64,000 nucleotides of DNA from Clostridia bacterium. Its GTDB lineage: Bacteria > Bacillota > Clostridia > Lutisporales > Lutisporaceae. Shown here in pieces: positions 9,363 to 18,454 of the stretch (positions within the stretch are counted from its first letter, which is position 1; the number at the start of each line of letters is the position of its first letter). The notes under the pieces were generated by a model. That model had not been told where the DNA came from. It was given only the letters and a program-made list of their open reading frames with translations, and ran no database searches. Both the position numbers and the translations under genes were made by a program. The stretch lies in assembly GCA_035628995.1 (NCBI GenBank), contig DASPIR010000010.1, forward strand, positions 203,560 through 267,559. The letters run 5' to 3'.

Positions 9363-10733
9363 TTATTCTCTATAGCACTTCACAAACTTGCCCCAGCCAG
9401 GTTCACCTATGAACCTGCCCTCTTCAAACACCAGTTTTCCACGAGAAAAAGTCATAACAGGATACCCAGTCATTTCGTAATTCTCCCATATGGTGTAATC
9501 AACATCGGAATGCATATTTTCTTTAGAAACAACAAATTTCTTTTCCGGGTCATAAATTACTATATCTGCATCACTGCCAACTGCTATGGTCCCCTTTTGA
9601 GGTGCGCATCCGAAAACTTTTGCTACATTTGTTGAACAGACCTCTACTGCTTTGTTGAAAGATATATGTCCTTTGTTGGCCTCACTTAACATGTACGGAT
9701 ATAAGTTCTCTACACCCATGCAGCCGTTAGGAATTTTTGTAAAGTCATCCTTGCCCCAATCCTTTTCATAGGATTGGAATGGACAATGATCTGTTGCGAC
9801 TGTAGAAATATCCCCACTTTTTAAACCTTCCCATAACGCATTCCGGCTTTCCTCCCCCTTAATAGCAGGCGAGCATACAAAATATCTTCCATCTTCTCTT
9901 TTATACACTTCATTAGTAAAGTTTAGATAATGAGGGCAGGTCTCTGCATATATTTCAAAGCCATCATCTCTGGCTTTTGTTACTTCATCCAAGCCTTCCT
10001 TGCTTGCCAAATGCACAATGTACAAGGGAGCATTGAAGGTTTTGGCAAGATAAACGATTCTCCTTACCGCATCAACCTCCACAAATTCAGGGCGGCTTAC
10101 ATAATGATACCATGCAGAAGTCTTGCCTTCAGAAAGCAGCTTTTTGATCCTGCTGTCAATTAGATAGGGGTTTTCTGCATGTATTGCAATCAAAGCTCCG
10201 GTTTCTTTTGACCTTTCCAGTGTAGCTGCAATTACTCCGTCATCAACCATCATACCCTTATAAACCATATAAAGCTTAAAACTGGGAACGCCAAACTCAA
10301 CAGATGCTTTGAATTCATCAAGAATTTTCTCAGTCAGGTCGGTAATTGCAACATGGAAGGCATAATCTATACAAGCCTGTGGTTCAACATATTTGAATCT
10401 GTCCTGAACTGCTTCCACAAGTCCCATGCCTTTTTCCTGAGTAGCAAAATCAAAAACCATCGTAGTACCTCCGCAGGCTGCAGCCCGGGTTCCAGCCTCG
10501 TAACTGTCTGCTGAAACAGTTGCCCCGACAGGCAACTCAAGATGTACATGGGCATCAATGGCACCCGGCAATACTAATTTGCCTGCCGCATCAATAACCA
10601 AATCACCTTCCAATTCCACGTCCTTAGAAATCATCACGATTTTTCCGTTTTTCACAGCAACATCGGCCTTATATGTCTCCGATGCAGTAACGATTGTCCC
10701 GTTTTTTATTATTAGATCCATACCTTCGCTCAC
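9363..10733 (-). CDS. hydA: Dihydropyrimidinase / D-hydantoinase family amidohydrolase
   Basis: A cyclic-amidohydrolase of the dihydropyrimidinase family that opens hydantoin or dihydropyrimidine rings to N-carbamoyl products. Metal ligands are visible in DAHVHLELPVG (near residue 58). The carboxylated lysine lies in SFKLYMVYKG (near 145), with further ligands in IAIHAENP and IVHLASKEG, and the catalytic region is ATDHCPF. I chose the GTG at 10733 because AAGGAAG lies eight bases upstream; the extended in-frame GTG at 10742 falls on that site, and an ATG four codons in is possible. It forms its own transcription unit with a terminator directly after it. Next to the importer, YgeW and the molybdenum hydroxylase it fits the anaerobic purine breakdown route. 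Confidence 0.9.
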   Translation of the reverse strand: MSEGMDLIIKNGTIVTASETYKADVAVKNGKIVMISKDVELEGDLVIDAAGKLVLPGAIDAHVHLELPVGATVSADSYEAGTRAAACGGTTMVFDFATQEKGMGLVEAVQDRFKYVEPQACIDYAFHVAITDLTEKILDEFKASVEFGVPSFKLYMVYKGMMVDDGVIAATLERSKETGALIAIHAENPYLIDSRIKKLLSEGKTSAWYHYVSRPEFVEVDAVRRIVYLAKTFNAPLYIVHLASKEGLDEVTKARDDGFEIYAETCPHYLNFTNEVYKREDGRYFVCSPAIKGEESRNALWEGLKSGDISTVATDHCPFQSYEKDWGKDDFTKIPNGCMGVENLYPYMLSEANKGHISFNKAVEVCSTNVAKVFGCAPQKGTIAVGSDADIVIYDPEKKFVVSKENMHSDVDYTIWENYEMTGYPVMTFSRGKLVFEEGRFIGEPGWGKFVKCYRE

Positions 10734-10933
10734 AAAAATCACTTCCTTTTATCCGATTCTCTTCACAGCTACAATAATACACCAACAAAAACACGAGGTA
10801 AATATAGTAATAGAAAAATCTAAAGTACAGACTATTTATATAACCCTCCGTTTATTTAGCAAAATAGGAACAGTTTCTTTTCTAAGATGTTGCTATAATA
10901 AAATTACCGTACGGAGAAAGGTGAGGTGGTACA

Positions 10934-11824
10934 TTGAATTATAGCAAAGATATCGAAAAGTGCATTCAATACATTGAAAGACATATTAAGGAAAATATAA
11001 CTATCGGAGAACTTGCCGACGAGATTGGATATTCCATTTACCATTTTTGCAGGATATTCAGTTTGTGCACAGGAATGTCCATAATGGAATATATCCGCAG
11101 CAGAAGATTATCATTAGCGGCAACTGAACTATTCAATGGTAGAAAAATTATTGATATTGCTTTAGATTATGGATTTGAAACTCAAAGTGGTTTTACCAAA
11201 GCCTTTCGTCAAGTATTTAATTATAGCCCGACACAATATTCAGCAAGAATGGCTGGATATTGCGAGGCAAAAACAACATTTGAAATCGGAGGTTATATTA
11301 TGAATCCTGTTATAGTAAAAAAACCTGCATTTAAGGTTGCAGGATATGGCATACAAACAAATATTGCTGGAAGCAATTATACCAAGGATATTGCATCTTT
11401 TTGGAGTAATTACGATGGTGAGAATTTAGAAACCAAAATGTACGAAGCTCTCAACCCTCCCAAACACGGAGAGGTTGGTTTATGTATTCCATCTTCTACC
11501 TATGGGAATGTCACTTATCTTCTTGGTGTAATTGTAGATGATTTCTCAAAGGTGAAAGGTGATATGCTGACAGTGGAAGTTCCCGAAGCAGAATACGCTG
11601 TTTTTACAACTCCACCAGTAGATTCTACAAACGACCTAGAGCAAAATGAGTTTGCCAAGGTTATCAAAAACACTTGGAAGTATATATTTGAAGATTGGTT
11701 TAAGGATAGTGGCTATGTTTATGATGAAAGTAAACTTGATTTCGAGTTTTACGATGAGCGTTGCCACCATAGAGCTGATACAGTTATGGAGATATATGTT
11801 CCTGTGAAAAAATCAATCGAATGA
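10934..11824 (+). CDS. AraC family regulator with GyrI-like effector domain
   Basis: A 296-residue transcription factor of the Rob/SoxS-like type. Residues 1-105 hold the two AraC helix-turn-helix motifs (TIGELADEIGYSIYHFCRIF and DIALDYGFETQSGFTKAFRQ). The C-terminal 180 residues are a GyrI-like/bacterial transcription activator effector-binding fold (IVKKPAFKVAGYGIQTN, then VEVPEAEYAVFTTPP and IYVPVKK). The start is a TTG with GAGGTGG seven bases upstream. It is divergent from hydA across about 200 bases and is followed by its own terminator. Members usually sense hydrophobic or cationic small molecules; no target gene is evident. Confidence 0.9.
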   Translation: MNYSKDIEKCIQYIERHIKENITIGELADEIGYSIYHFCRIFSLCTGMSIMEYIRSRRLSLAATELFNGRKIIDIALDYGFETQSGFTKAFRQVFNYSPTQYSARMAGYCEAKTTFEIGGYIMNPVIVKKPAFKVAGYGIQTNIAGSNYTKDIASFWSNYDGENLETKMYEALNPPKHGEVGLCIPSSTYGNVTYLLGVIVDDFSKVKGDMLTVEVPEAEYAVFTTPPVDSTNDLEQNEFAKVIKNTWKYIFEDWFKDSGYVYDESKLDFEFYDERCHHRADTVMEIYVPVKKSIE

Positions 11825-11877
11825 TTGTTTCGAAAAATGTAGTAGGCAGCTTTTATATAACTTGAGATAAAAAATAG

Positions 11878-11916
11878 AAACAGATACTTACTATTCAAAA
11901 AAGTAAGTATCTGTTT
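11878..11916 (+). terminator. Terminator after the AraC-type gene
   Basis: The arms AAACAGATACTTAC and GTAAGTATCTGTTT form a 14-bp stem with an 11-base loop, 54 bases after the AraC stop, followed by TTGTG. It may act in both directions, since the small membrane-protein gene converges from the other side. Confidence 0.75.
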
Positions 11917-11949
11917 TGTGTATCTAAATCATAATTATTTAACAACGCA

Positions 11950-12408
11950 TTATATTTGTTTTATTCTGATTTCATTAATCCAATTCCATATCCAGATAAC
12001 AATAATGAAACCGAATAAATCCAAAAATAAAGAATTTATTGGAGACCAATTATGATATTTAATATATCGGAAAAAGTGCATAATGAGTTCTAAGAGTAAA
12101 AACAAAAAACTTGAAAGCAGTATATAAGGAAATTGCAGCAACTTTCTTTGTGGATAATAATATGCCAAAACTACACCTCCAAAAAATGAACTTAGCCAAT
12201 ACAGCGTTGGCAACTCCCCAATTAAAGGGTTGGGATATTGATATGAAAATGCACCTACTGCTATTAGAGTAGAGTCAATTGCATATAGAACTGCCATAGT
12301 AATTAACCCTGCATACCAAAGCTGGCTCCATTTTTTATAAGGTTTTATCAAAAGGATCATTAATATTGAGCTTATGAAAAAAATAATCCAACCCATTTTA
12401 TAATACAC
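11950..12408 (-). CDS. Small integral membrane protein, CBO0543-like (function unknown)
   Basis: A 152-residue protein made almost entirely of hydrophobic helices, with about five membrane segments (near residues 5-20, 32-52, 66-84, 92-112 and 126-143). The pattern, including AIDSTLIAVGAFSYQYPNPLIGELPTLYWLSSF, resembles the uncharacterised CBO0543 family of Bacillota. It stands alone, convergent with the AraC gene. GGGGG lies just before the start. I can assign no function; the family name itself is from memory and uncertain. Confidence 0.65.
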   Translation of the reverse strand: MYYKMGWIIFFISSILMILLIKPYKKWSQLWYAGLITMAVLYAIDSTLIAVGAFSYQYPNPLIGELPTLYWLSSFFGGVVLAYYYPQRKLLQFPYILLSSFLFLLLELIMHFFRYIKYHNWSPINSLFLDLFGFIIVIWIWNWINEIRIKQI

Positions 12409-12510
12409 CCCCTAAAATAAGTTAACTTTGATAATAGTATAACCTTAATCCAGAAAGCATATTAAATTGAATTAAATTATTAAACCCGTAACATTAGCAG
12501 ACAGTTAATC

Positions 12511-12538
12511 AAAAAGAAAAACTGCCCCGAAGGACAGT
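12511..12538 (-). terminator. Strong UUCG-loop terminator downstream of the tRNA remnant
   Basis: On the minus strand the stem ACTGTCC - TTCG - GGGCAGT is followed directly by TTTTTCTTTTT, an ideal intrinsic terminator. It lies just after the 3'-end copy of tRNA-Ala at 12550-12572. The arrangement looks like the end of a second, now broken, tRNA transcription unit. Confidence 0.85.
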
Positions 12539-12549
12539 ATATTTCAATA

Positions 12550-12572
12550 TTTGGAGGAGATAAGGGGGATCG
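12550..12572 (-). repeat. Duplicated 3' end of tRNA-Ala (tRNA remnant or att-like site)
   Basis: These 23 bases match the acceptor and T-arm 3' portion of the tRNA-Ala gene (12744-12766) with a single mismatch, at the discriminator position. The core GGAGATAAGGGGGATCG is identical. The copies are in the same orientation, 194 bases apart. The copy breaks off inside the T loop, and the sequence beyond it is unrelated. Confidence 0.75.
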
Positions 12573-12705
12573 TCGTCTGCTGCGCTTTGCTTGCATACTG
12601 CTACGTCGTCTGACGGCTCCGTACAATTTGCTAAAAACGCTCGCACAGGAGCATTTTCTTAACGCAAATTGCCCAATCGGGTTCGATCCCTATATGCAAA
12701 TATAC
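12573..12705. other. Structured noncoding segment between two tRNA 3' ends
   Basis: No credible gene is present. An imperfect hairpin at about 12624-12670 pairs CAATTTGC with GCAAATTG and GCTC with GAGC. A T-arm-like motif, GGGTTCGATCCC, lies on the plus strand near 12680, inverted relative to the tRNA-Ala gene. The segment looks like a small insertion or the scar of a rearranged tRNA copy. Confidence 0.4.
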
Positions 12706-12733
12706 AAATAAAAACTCGCCATTTCTGACGAGT
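12706..12733 (-). terminator. Terminator of tRNA-Ala
   Basis: Read on the minus strand, ACTCGTC - AGAAAT - GGCGAGT is followed by TTTTATTT, beginning 13 bases after the tRNA CCA end. It is an intrinsic terminator for the tRNA transcript. Confidence 0.75.
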
Positions 12734-12745
12734 ATCATACTTATT

Positions 12746-12821
<76 letters not shown>

Positions 12822-12892
12822 ACTTAAATTGTTTAGATAACATATATTCTATATCAATTGCAAGAAAAATACAACTCCAAATACTAGTATTT

Positions 12893-14704
12893 TTATTTCT
12901 CCAACAGCTCTTCCATTTGGTCTAGAAGGCTTCCAAAAAGCTTTAGGGCATTATTCACCGGCACTGTTGTTGACATATCCACATTAGCAATTTTCAAGAG
13001 CTCTATCGGATAGTCTGAGCCGCCGCTTTTCAGGAACTCCAGGTATCGATCCACTGCAGGCTGCCCTTCCTTGAGTATCTGCTGAGATATGGACACAGCT
13101 GCCGAGAAGCCTGTCGCATATTTATATACATAGAAGCTGCTGTAGAAGTGTGGTATTCTTGCCCACTCCATATCTATATAGTCATCAACTACAATATCCG
13201 GTCCATAGTACTTGATGTTCAAATCTCTATATATCGAGCACAGCAGTTCAGAAGTCAAGGCTTCTCCTGCTTCGGCTTTTTCATGAATCAGCTTCTCAAA
13301 CTCTGCAAACATAGTCTGCCTGTATACTGTAGTTCTGAACTGCTCCATGAAGTAATTGAGCAGATACATCTTTTTTGTCTTATCCTTTGTGGTCTCAAGA
13401 AGATGATTCATTACCAGTGCTTCATTGAGCGTTGAAGCCACCTCGGCTACGAATATTTTGTACTGTGCATATATATATGGCTGATTGCTGTCGGAATAGT
13501 GACTGTGCAGTGCATGGCCCATTTCGTGAGCTAAGGTAAACATATGATTCAAGGTGTCCGTATGGTTCAAAAGCACATAGGGATGTGAATCATAGCAGCC
13601 CCATGAATAAGCGCCGCTTCTTTTCCCCTCGTTTTCATATACGTCAATCCAGCCTGAATCAAAGCCCTTTTCCAAATCCTTTATATAATCCCTGCCAAGA
13701 ACCTCCAGTCCTTCCTTTACCATATTCTTTGCTTCCTCAAAGGTAATGTCCATTTTAACTTCCTTTACCATTGGAACGTAAAGGTCATACATATGCAGTT
13801 CGTCTAGTCCCATCATTTTCTTTCTGAGTCTTACATACCTGTACATCAGCTCAAAATTGTCATGTATCGCACTTATCAGATTGTCATATACCGTAACAGG
13901 CACATTATCTGCAAAAAGTGACTCTTCCCTTGCGGAAGCATATTTTCTTGCCCTTGAGCTGAATATATTGGTCTTCACATTTGCATTAAGCAGTGCTGCA
14001 AGGGTGTTCTTCTGCTTGAAATAAGTACTGTACATCCCATCGAAGGCATCCTTCCTTACTCTTCTGTCGCTGTTTTCCATGAACTGAATATATCTGCCCT
14101 TTGTGAGCTCCACTTCATTGCCTTTTTCATCCTTGATATAAGGGAATTTAATATCCGCATTATTAAGCATTGCAAATATCGTTTCAGGAGCTTGAGCCAT
14201 CTCCCCAGTCATAGCCAAAAGCTGCTCTTCGCCTGCACTTAATATATGAGGCTTTATTCTTCTGATTTCGTCTAGGTATCTCCCGTATAACCTTAAGTCC
14301 TCACTTTCTTTCAAAAACTCTTTGAGCTTCTCATCCGGAATAGCAAGAATGCCCGGTACTATGAAAGAGCTGGCGCTGTTCACTGCCACCCCGAGTGAGT
14401 CTACACGGTCTGCCAGACCCTGATAGAATGAATTGGTGCTGTCCTCATGGCTTCTCATATGAGCATATACATATGCTTTCTCAAAAAGTCTCGTCATTTC
14501 CGTACTCAGATTGAGGCACTCAAGCAGCTTTGCAGCATTTGCCGCCATAGCCTCCTTATAGGGAGACAGCCTATCCGCCATTTCTTTCACTTTTTGATAA
14601 TCCTTCTCCCACAACTCGTTTGAAGCATATATAGCTTCAAGCTCCCATTTGTACTCCTGCGGTATCTCATTTCTTTTGGGAAGACTGGATCCTTTTTGCA
14701 TCAT
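12893..14704 (-). CDS. pepF: Oligoendopeptidase F (M3 family)
   Basis: A 603-residue cytoplasmic zinc oligopeptidase that trims peptides of roughly 7-17 residues. The zinc motif HEMGH is at residues 393-397 within FTLAHEMGHALHSHYS, and the third ligand is the Glu of VASTLNEALVMNHLL about 25 residues later. The N-terminal lobe (WELEAIYASNELWEKDY) and full length match the PepF/M3B family. The start ATG follows AAGGTGAGG. It stands between tRNA-Ala and a MATE exporter on the same strand and is probably an independent unit. Confidence 0.95.
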   Translation of the reverse strand: MMQKGSSLPKRNEIPQEYKWELEAIYASNELWEKDYQKVKEMADRLSPYKEAMAANAAKLLECLNLSTEMTRLFEKAYVYAHMRSHEDSTNSFYQGLADRVDSLGVAVNSASSFIVPGILAIPDEKLKEFLKESEDLRLYGRYLDEIRRIKPHILSAGEEQLLAMTGEMAQAPETIFAMLNNADIKFPYIKDEKGNEVELTKGRYIQFMENSDRRVRKDAFDGMYSTYFKQKNTLAALLNANVKTNIFSSRARKYASAREESLFADNVPVTVYDNLISAIHDNFELMYRYVRLRKKMMGLDELHMYDLYVPMVKEVKMDITFEEAKNMVKEGLEVLGRDYIKDLEKGFDSGWIDVYENEGKRSGAYSWGCYDSHPYVLLNHTDTLNHMFTLAHEMGHALHSHYSDSNQPYIYAQYKIFVAEVASTLNEALVMNHLLETTKDKTKKMYLLNYFMEQFRTTVYRQTMFAEFEKLIHEKAEAGEALTSELLCSIYRDLNIKYYGPDIVVDDYIDMEWARIPHFYSSFYVYKYATGFSAAVSISQQILKEGQPAVDRYLEFLKSGGSDYPIELLKIANVDMSTTVPVNNALKLFGSLLDQMEELLEK

Positions 14705-14756
14705 ATTAACCCCTCACCTTATTTAAAATTATTATTTCTTCATGCCGTCACACATC

Positions 14757-14777
14757 ATCCGGGCGAACACTGTTCGC
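14757..14777. repeat. Small palindromic intergenic repeat
   Basis: GGGCGAACA-C-TGTTCGCCC is a perfect 9-bp palindrome with a one-base centre, in the gap between the pepF and MATE genes. Palindromes of this type recur between genes in many Clostridia. Only this copy is seen here. Some terminator function for the MATE gene is possible, but no T-tract follows. Confidence 0.5.
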
Positions 14778-14826
14778 CCCTACCATGCTCCAGCGTCCCA
14801 CTCAATCTGGAACCTCAAAGCCTTTC

Positions 14827-14848
14827 CCTAACCTATTGCCCATTGTCC
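14827..14848 (+). repeat. Interspersed repeat, copy 1 (CCTAACCTATTGCCCATTG type)
   Basis: A CCTAACCTATTGCCCATTGTCC element lies in the gap after the MATE gene. Near-identical copies are at 17574-17594 (same orientation) and 21736-21756 (opposite orientation), all in noncoding DNA immediately next to gene ends. Confidence 0.6.
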
Positions 14849-14852
14849 GTCA

Positions 14853-16217
14853 CTAAATCACGCATTTGTCCTTCCACTTGCCCTTTTTCACAAAGTACAA
14901 TATGTTAAGGAACTGCACAAAGTAGGCAAAGATGTAGGTTATCCACACCCACTCAACTCCCAGGTGCATCAACTGTACAAACACAAATAGCAGTGGTATT
15001 TGCACAAGCCAGACTGAAATCAGTGCTCCAAGCATTGAAGGAGTGTTGTCTCCGGCTCCAAATAATATTGAAGCCAATGATCCGGCCGGCCCCATAAACA
15101 GAGCCGCAATGGAAAAGTACCTTAAAAACAATATGCCGATTCTAATAATTTCTTCACTATCCGTAAAAATATTCATTAGGAAAGTCGGAAATATCACAAG
15201 TATAATACCAGTAGCCACCATAAGTCCAAAGGAGATTTCAGCTGTAAGATAGCCTGCCTTCTCTGCGCTTTTACAGTCTGCTGCGCCCAGCCTCTGACCG
15301 ACAATTACACTGGTGCCCATTTCCAAGCCGAAGACAGGCATTGCGACAAGGCTGACTATTCTTATACATATTCCGAAGGCTGCTACGACGGCCACTCCGT
15401 AGGAGGCTATGAATCTCATTATTAAGAAGCTGCCAATATTTCTGAGAAGACCCTCCAAACCGGTAGGAAGACCTATTGACAAAAGCTTCATATCGATTGA
15501 CTTAACGAAGTAGATTCCTCTCTTAAAACCTATTCTGATAAAGGTTCTGCCTGACATGAGTATATACAGACCTATAACAAATGCTATTGCTTGAGATATC
15601 ACTGTAGCATAGGCTGCGCCGGCTATTCCAAGCCCCATCCCCTTAATTCCGATATAGGGTATAACATCAAAAATCATAATGGGGTCAAGCACCATATTCA
15701 AAACTCCTGAGAAAGCCATAATATAAAGCGGCTTCTTTGCATCTCCTATGCACCTTAATGCGGTATTCACAGTATAAGAGGAGAATGCCAGCGGGAGTGT
15801 TATAAGCCTTATCCTTCCATATATCGTTGCCTGGTCAAGTACCTCACGATTCCCAGCCAGCGGGCCTAAAATGTATGGGATAAGAAAGCTCATTCCAATA
15901 CCTACAATAAGAGCAAGAAGAAACTTGAAAATTATCGTCTGTTCTATGGCTTCTATAGTTCTTTCCTTGTCCCCAGAACCGTAGTATCTTGATATTATTG
16001 ATACGGAGCTGGTACCTACGATATCATTGACAATATTCAATATCCACCATACTGTTGCAAATATCGTTACTGCGGCTACCGAATTGATTGATAGCTTCGC
16101 CACCCATGCCATATCAACAATTTCATATAGTGTTTCGAACATCATACCCAGCATTGTAGGTATTGAAAGGGTAAGTATTCCTTTTAATAGGCTTTTTTGC
16201 TCTATCGTTTGTGTCAT
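14853..16217 (-). CDS. MATE family efflux transporter
   Basis: A 454-residue integral membrane antiporter of the MATE/NorM fold with about 12 membrane segments in two six-helix halves. The first segment, KGILTLSIPTMLGMMFETLYEIVDMAWVA, and the repeat-start region GLPTGLEGLLRNIGSFLIMRF are typical. It would expel cationic or other drugs using a proton or sodium gradient. It is divergent from the M20 amidohydrolase gene. No adjacent regulator suggests the substrate. Confidence 0.92.
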   Translation of the reverse strand: MTQTIEQKSLLKGILTLSIPTMLGMMFETLYEIVDMAWVAKLSINSVAAVTIFATVWWILNIVNDIVGTSSVSIISRYYGSGDKERTIEAIEQTIIFKFLLALIVGIGMSFLIPYILGPLAGNREVLDQATIYGRIRLITLPLAFSSYTVNTALRCIGDAKKPLYIMAFSGVLNMVLDPIMIFDVIPYIGIKGMGLGIAGAAYATVISQAIAFVIGLYILMSGRTFIRIGFKRGIYFVKSIDMKLLSIGLPTGLEGLLRNIGSFLIMRFIASYGVAVVAAFGICIRIVSLVAMPVFGLEMGTSVIVGQRLGAADCKSAEKAGYLTAEISFGLMVATGIILVIFPTFLMNIFTDSEEIIRIGILFLRYFSIAALFMGPAGSLASILFGAGDNTPSMLGALISVWLVQIPLLFVFVQLMHLGVEWVWITYIFAYFVQFLNILYFVKKGKWKDKCVI

Positions 16218-16389
16218 ATTAACCCCCCAAAATAAAATGTATATTAACTATTTTAACCTTAATGCGCATTATTTTCTATATCGAATTTTATATTGGTCAA
16301 AGCTTATAGTCATGTACAGTAAAAGTATTTAAAGTTATAATTAAACAAATAATATATGCCAGTGAACATTTAAATTACAGGAGGATATT

Positions 16390-17568
16390 ATGAAGGATTT
16401 AATAATTAAGGAGATTCAAGGACTTGGAGAACAGCTATCTGAGATAAGTGACTATATATGCAGCAACCCTGAAATGGGAAACAACGAATTCAAGGCAATG
16501 GAGAAGTTGACTTCCTTTCTTAAGGTGTGCGGGTTCTCTGTGGAAACAAACATCATAAACAAGCCCACAGCCTTCAAAGCTGTATATGACAGCTTAAAGC
16601 CAGGCCCCTCCGTATCCTTCCTTTGCGAGTATGACGCCCTGCCCGGCATAGGTCATGGCTGTGGTCACAATATGATTGGAACCATGGGGTGCGGAGCTGC
16701 AGTCGGCCTCAGCAAGGTGCTGGATAAAACAGGAGGACGTTTAATAGTGCTTGGCACCCCCGCGGAAGAAACAGATGGAGCAAAGGTAGCAATGGCAGAA
16801 AACGGAGTCTTCAGCGATATTGATGCAGCTATGATACTGCATCCTGAAGATACGACCTATGAGAGCGGCAGTTCTCTTGCAATGGATGCATTGCAATTCG
16901 ACTTCAAGGGCAAGTCCAGCCATGCCGCAGCCTCTCCTCATGAAGGCATCAATGCACTGGATGCTGTTATACTCACCTTCAATGGAATAAATGCTTTAAG
17001 ACAGCATGTTACCTCCGATGTCAGAATACACGGCATCGTTAAGGAGGGCGGAAAAGCCGCCAATATTGTACCGGACAGAGCTATTGCACAGTTTTATGTA
17101 AGAGCGGGCAAAAAGAAATATCTCAAGAAAGTGGCCGAGAAGGTTAAGAATATAGCCAGAGGAGCAGCAATGATGACTGGTGCCTCCCTGGAAATAAGCA
17201 ACTATGAGATCTCCTATGATGACATGAATACTAATCAGAATCTATCCAAAGCCTTCGTTGAAAACCTTAAGCAGGTTGGAGTCAATGATATACATCCTCA
17301 AAGATCCAGTTCCGGCTCAATTGATATGGGCAATGTAAGCAATGTGGTTCCAGCCATTCACCCTTACATCTCCATATCAGACACAAAGCTTGTAGGACAC
17401 ACCTCAGAATTCAGGGATGCAACTATGACTGACAAAGCCCATGACGCGCTGATCAAGGGTTCATGCGCTCTAGCACTTACAGGCTATGACGTATTGACAG
17501 ACAAAGAGCTCTTAAAAAGAATAAAAGAAGAATTCGCTTCTATCGGAAGTACGCCCTCTACCCCGTAG
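16390..17568 (+). CDS. M20 family metallo-amidohydrolase (M20D, ACY1L2/AbgB-like)
   Basis: A 392-residue zinc-dependent aminoacylase/dipeptidase-like enzyme. Metal-binding regions are seen in CEYDALPGIGHGCGHNMIG (about residues 78-96), GTPAEETDGAKVAMAENG (about 119-136) and MILHPE (about 147). The dimerisation insert starts at FDFKGKSSHAAASPHEGINALDAV, and a C-terminal GHTSEFRD carries the last ligand. It most resembles amidohydrolases that cleave N-acyl or p-aminobenzoyl amino acids, or dipeptides. AGGAGG is seven bases from the ATG. It is monocistronic and divergent from the MATE gene. Substrate unknown. Confidence 0.9.
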   Translation: MKDLIIKEIQGLGEQLSEISDYICSNPEMGNNEFKAMEKLTSFLKVCGFSVETNIINKPTAFKAVYDSLKPGPSVSFLCEYDALPGIGHGCGHNMIGTMGCGAAVGLSKVLDKTGGRLIVLGTPAEETDGAKVAMAENGVFSDIDAAMILHPEDTTYESGSSLAMDALQFDFKGKSSHAAASPHEGINALDAVILTFNGINALRQHVTSDVRIHGIVKEGGKAANIVPDRAIAQFYVRAGKKKYLKKVAEKVKNIARGAAMMTGASLEISNYEISYDDMNTNQNLSKAFVENLKQVGVNDIHPQRSSSGSIDMGNVSNVVPAIHPYISISDTKLVGHTSEFRDATMTDKAHDALIKGSCALALTGYDVLTDKELLKRIKEEFASIGSTPSTP

Positions 17569-17573
17569 ACCTG

Positions 17574-17594
17574 CCTAACCTATTGCCCATCGCC
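17574..17594 (+). repeat. Interspersed repeat, copy 2
   Basis: CCTAACCTATTGCCCATCGCC starts five bases after the M20 stop codon. It is nearly identical to copy 1 (14827-14848) and the reverse complement of copy 3 (21736-21756). Copies 2 and 3 flank the two-component operon as an inverted pair. Confidence 0.6.
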
Positions 17595-17669
17595 TGTACA
17601 TTATGTTACAAAATATATACAACACCACGACAATTTTATGTTAAAATAATTATAAACATGACTAAAAAG

Positions 17670-17711
17670 TCGCGGAAAAACTTTTAATAGGAATTATTTA
17701 GATTTCCGCGA
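17670..17711. repeat. Inverted repeat upstream of the two-component operon
   Basis: The arms TCGCGGAAA and TTTCCGCGA (9 bp, 24-base loop) lie in the intergenic region before the response regulator gene. They could be part of an upstream control region. No T-tract follows, so a terminator role is unlikely. Confidence 0.4.
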
Positions 17712-17730
17712 AATACACTAAGGAAACAGA

Positions 17731-17757
17731 AATGCGAAATACTATTTCGCATTTTGT
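17731..17757 (+). terminator. Hairpin terminator upstream of the response regulator
   Basis: AATGCGAAAT - ACT - ATTTCGCATT is a perfect ten-base-pair stem followed by TTGT. It ends transcription from the M20 gene, or acts as an attenuator in the leader of the regulator 26 bases downstream. Confidence 0.65.
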
Positions 17758-17782
17758 ATAATCCATTAGGCGGGTGATTGTA

Positions 17783-18454
17783 TTGAGGGTACTAATAGTT
17801 GATGACGAACCGGCGATAGTTGACCTAATTAAGATAAATCTTGAGTTGGAAGGCTTCGACACCTGCGTTTGCTATACAGGACAGCAAGCAATCAAGGCTG
17901 CGCCTATATTCACTCCGGATCTAATAATCCTGGATATAATGCTTCCTGATCTCAGTGGCTTTGAGGTATGCAAGCAACTTCAGAGTCTAAGCATACCTAT
18001 AATAATGCTCACTGCTAAGAATGACATCAAGGACAAGCTGTACGGCCTTGAGCTGGGTGCAGATGACTATATAACCAAGCCCTTCGACAGCAGGGAACTG
18101 ACTGCAAGGATAAAAACCGTACTCAGAAGAATTGATAAATTCAGTGCAAAGGAAGATACCAATATACAATTAGGACCGATAATGATTAATACAGCGGAAC
18201 GGCAGGTCTATCTTGATGGAGAGGAGATGCTTCTGACCCCAAAGGAATATGACCTTCTTATGCTTCTATGTGAGAACCAAAGAAAGGTCTTTTCCCGTGA
18301 AAACCTCCTTGAGCTGGTATGGAAGTTCGAATACATAGGAGACAGCAGGACCGTAGACATGCATGTCCAGAGACTGAGGAAAAAGCTTGGCAAATATAAC
18401 TTCTTTATAAAAACCGTATTTGGAATCGGTTATAAATTTGAGGTACATATATGA
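17783..18454 (+). CDS. OmpR/PhoB family response regulator
   Basis: The output half of a two-component system. The receiver domain begins RVLIVDDEPAIVDLI, with phospho-acceptor Asp51 in LIILDIMLPD and the conserved Lys in DDYITKPF. A winged-helix DNA-binding domain follows (LTPKEYDLLMLLCENQRKVFSRENLLELVW, then RTVDMHVQRLRKKLG). I take the TTG at 17783 as start because GGGTGAT lies five bases upstream; an in-frame GTG at 17774 is the alternative. Its stop overlaps the kinase start by four bases, so kinase and regulator are translationally coupled. Confidence 0.93.
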   Translation: MRVLIVDDEPAIVDLIKINLELEGFDTCVCYTGQQAIKAAPIFTPDLIILDIMLPDLSGFEVCKQLQSLSIPIIMLTAKNDIKDKLYGLELGADDYITKPFDSRELTARIKTVLRRIDKFSAKEDTNIQLGPIMINTAERQVYLDGEEMLLTPKEYDLLMLLCENQRKVFSRENLLELVWKFEYIGDSRTVDMHVQRLRKKLGKYNFFIKTVFGIGYKFEVHI

